A DNA stretch of 6,350 nucleotides. It comes from VAZQ01 sp036555745. Lineage in GTDB: Bacteria; Pseudomonadota; Alphaproteobacteria; Rhizobiales; Xanthobacteraceae. Below, piece by piece: positions 6,103 through 6,350 of this stretch; position 1 is the stretch's first letter; every line of letters starts with the position of its first letter. Below the pieces are notes generated by a model. That model was not told the origin of the DNA, searched no databases, and worked only from the letters and a program-made list of their open reading frames with translations. Location: NCBI GenBank assembly GCA_036555745.1, contig DATBKV010000037.1, forward strand, positions 1-6,350, given 5' to 3'. A program made the translations under genes and the position numbers.

Positions 6103-6350
6103 ATGAATCCCGGATTGGGCATCTGGCGCTGCGCGAAGTGCGGGACCGGCTGCTTCCCGCAGCGGCTGCTGTGCGCGCGCTGTCACGGCGCGAGTTTCGT
6201 ACCCGAGCGCGTCTACGAGGCGGTGGTGGAGGAGGTCTCGGTCATCCGCCACATGCTCGGGCAGAGCGATTGGCAGCCGCGTCGGATTGCCAGCGTGCGC
6301 ATCTCCGACGGCCAGCGCATCACGGTCGGGCTCACGGACGAGTCCGGCCC
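6103..6350 (+). CDS. DUF35 Zn-ribbon/OB-fold protein, 3' end outside window
   Basis: The first 82 codons of a protein that runs off the right edge. It starts MNPGLGIWRCAKCGTG and has a rubredoxin-like zinc ribbon with Cys10-x2-Cys13 and Cys24-x2-Cys27 (RCAKCG ... LCARCHG). This is followed by the start of the OB-fold, YEAVVEEVSVIRHM and PRRIASVRISDGQRITVGL. This is the layout of DUF35 proteins (DUF35_N plus OB-fold), usually about 120-150 residues long. Known members bind CoA or a neighbouring thiolase-fold enzyme: the archaeal thiolase/HMG-CoA synthase complex and the Ltp2 retro-aldolase complex. The gene lies downstream of a thiolase-like gene on the same strand, so a heteromeric complex with that product is the natural inference. 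The ATG at 6103 is chosen because GGTAGG (6091-6096) lies six nt upstream and the zinc ribbon follows at once. A 186-bp gap with a large inverted repeat separates the two genes, longer than expected for tightly coupled subunits. Confidence 0.9.
   Translation, partial: MNPGLGIWRCAKCGTGCFPQRLLCARCHGASFVPERVYEAVVEEVSVIRHMLGQSDWQPRRIASVRISDGQRITVGLTDESG

Noticed and set aside
5873..6106. Small plus-strand ORFs across the inverted repeat
   Set aside because: Their sequence comes from the repeat arms and has no ribosome binding site or recognisable protein features.

Overview
The window is very GC-rich DNA with third codon positions mostly G or C. Its gene families (BKACE/DUF849, a thiolase-like protein paired with a DUF35 protein, a Gfo/Idh/MocA oxidoreductase, a pRiA4b ORF-3 family protein) and two palindromic intergenic repeats fit a metabolically versatile alphaproteobacterium. 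My inference is Hyphomicrobiales in the broad Bradyrhizobium/Rhodopseudomonas/Xanthobacteraceae sense. No rRNA, tRNA, CRISPR array, transposase or phage gene is visible, and coding density is high.

Layout. (1) Positions 2-1630, + strand: the 3' part of a metal-dependent amidohydrolase, followed in the same frame by a complete pRiA4b ORF-3 family protein. (2) Positions 1631-4630, - strand: a tightly packed set read right to left. It consists of a Gfo/Idh/MocA oxidoreductase, a short unrecognised ORF carrying a palindromic element, a BKACE-type beta-keto acid cleavage enzyme and an aldo/keto reductase. Neighbouring starts and stops overlap, so this looks like one translationally coupled operon. 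Its last stop codon directly abuts the stop codon of the pRiA4b-like gene. (3) Positions 4631-4761: a 131-bp divergent intergenic region, the only obvious place for the promoters of both flanking units. (4) Positions 4762-6350, + strand: a thiolase-fold protein that lacks the usual catalytic Cys and His residues. It is followed by a 186-bp gap holding a large imperfect inverted repeat, then the start of a DUF35 zinc-ribbon/OB-fold protein cut off by the window edge.

How the genes may work together. BKACE cleaves a beta-keto acid with acetyl-CoA, giving acetoacetate and a new acyl-CoA. The aldo/keto reductase and the Gfo/Idh/MocA protein are NAD(P)-dependent carbonyl/alcohol oxidoreductases. 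Thiolase-like proteins without the catalytic Cys that partner DUF35 proteins include the Ltp2-type retro-aldolases of steroid side-chain degradation. The amidohydrolase could open a cyclic amide or a related bond. Together this suggests a catabolic locus for an organic acid or cyclic compound that passes through CoA-bound intermediates, but the substrate cannot be read from the sequence. The most interesting points are the non-canonical thiolase/DUF35 pair, the palindromic element embedded in a short ORF that bridges two operon genes, and the long cruciform-forming repeat between the thiolase-like gene and its partner.
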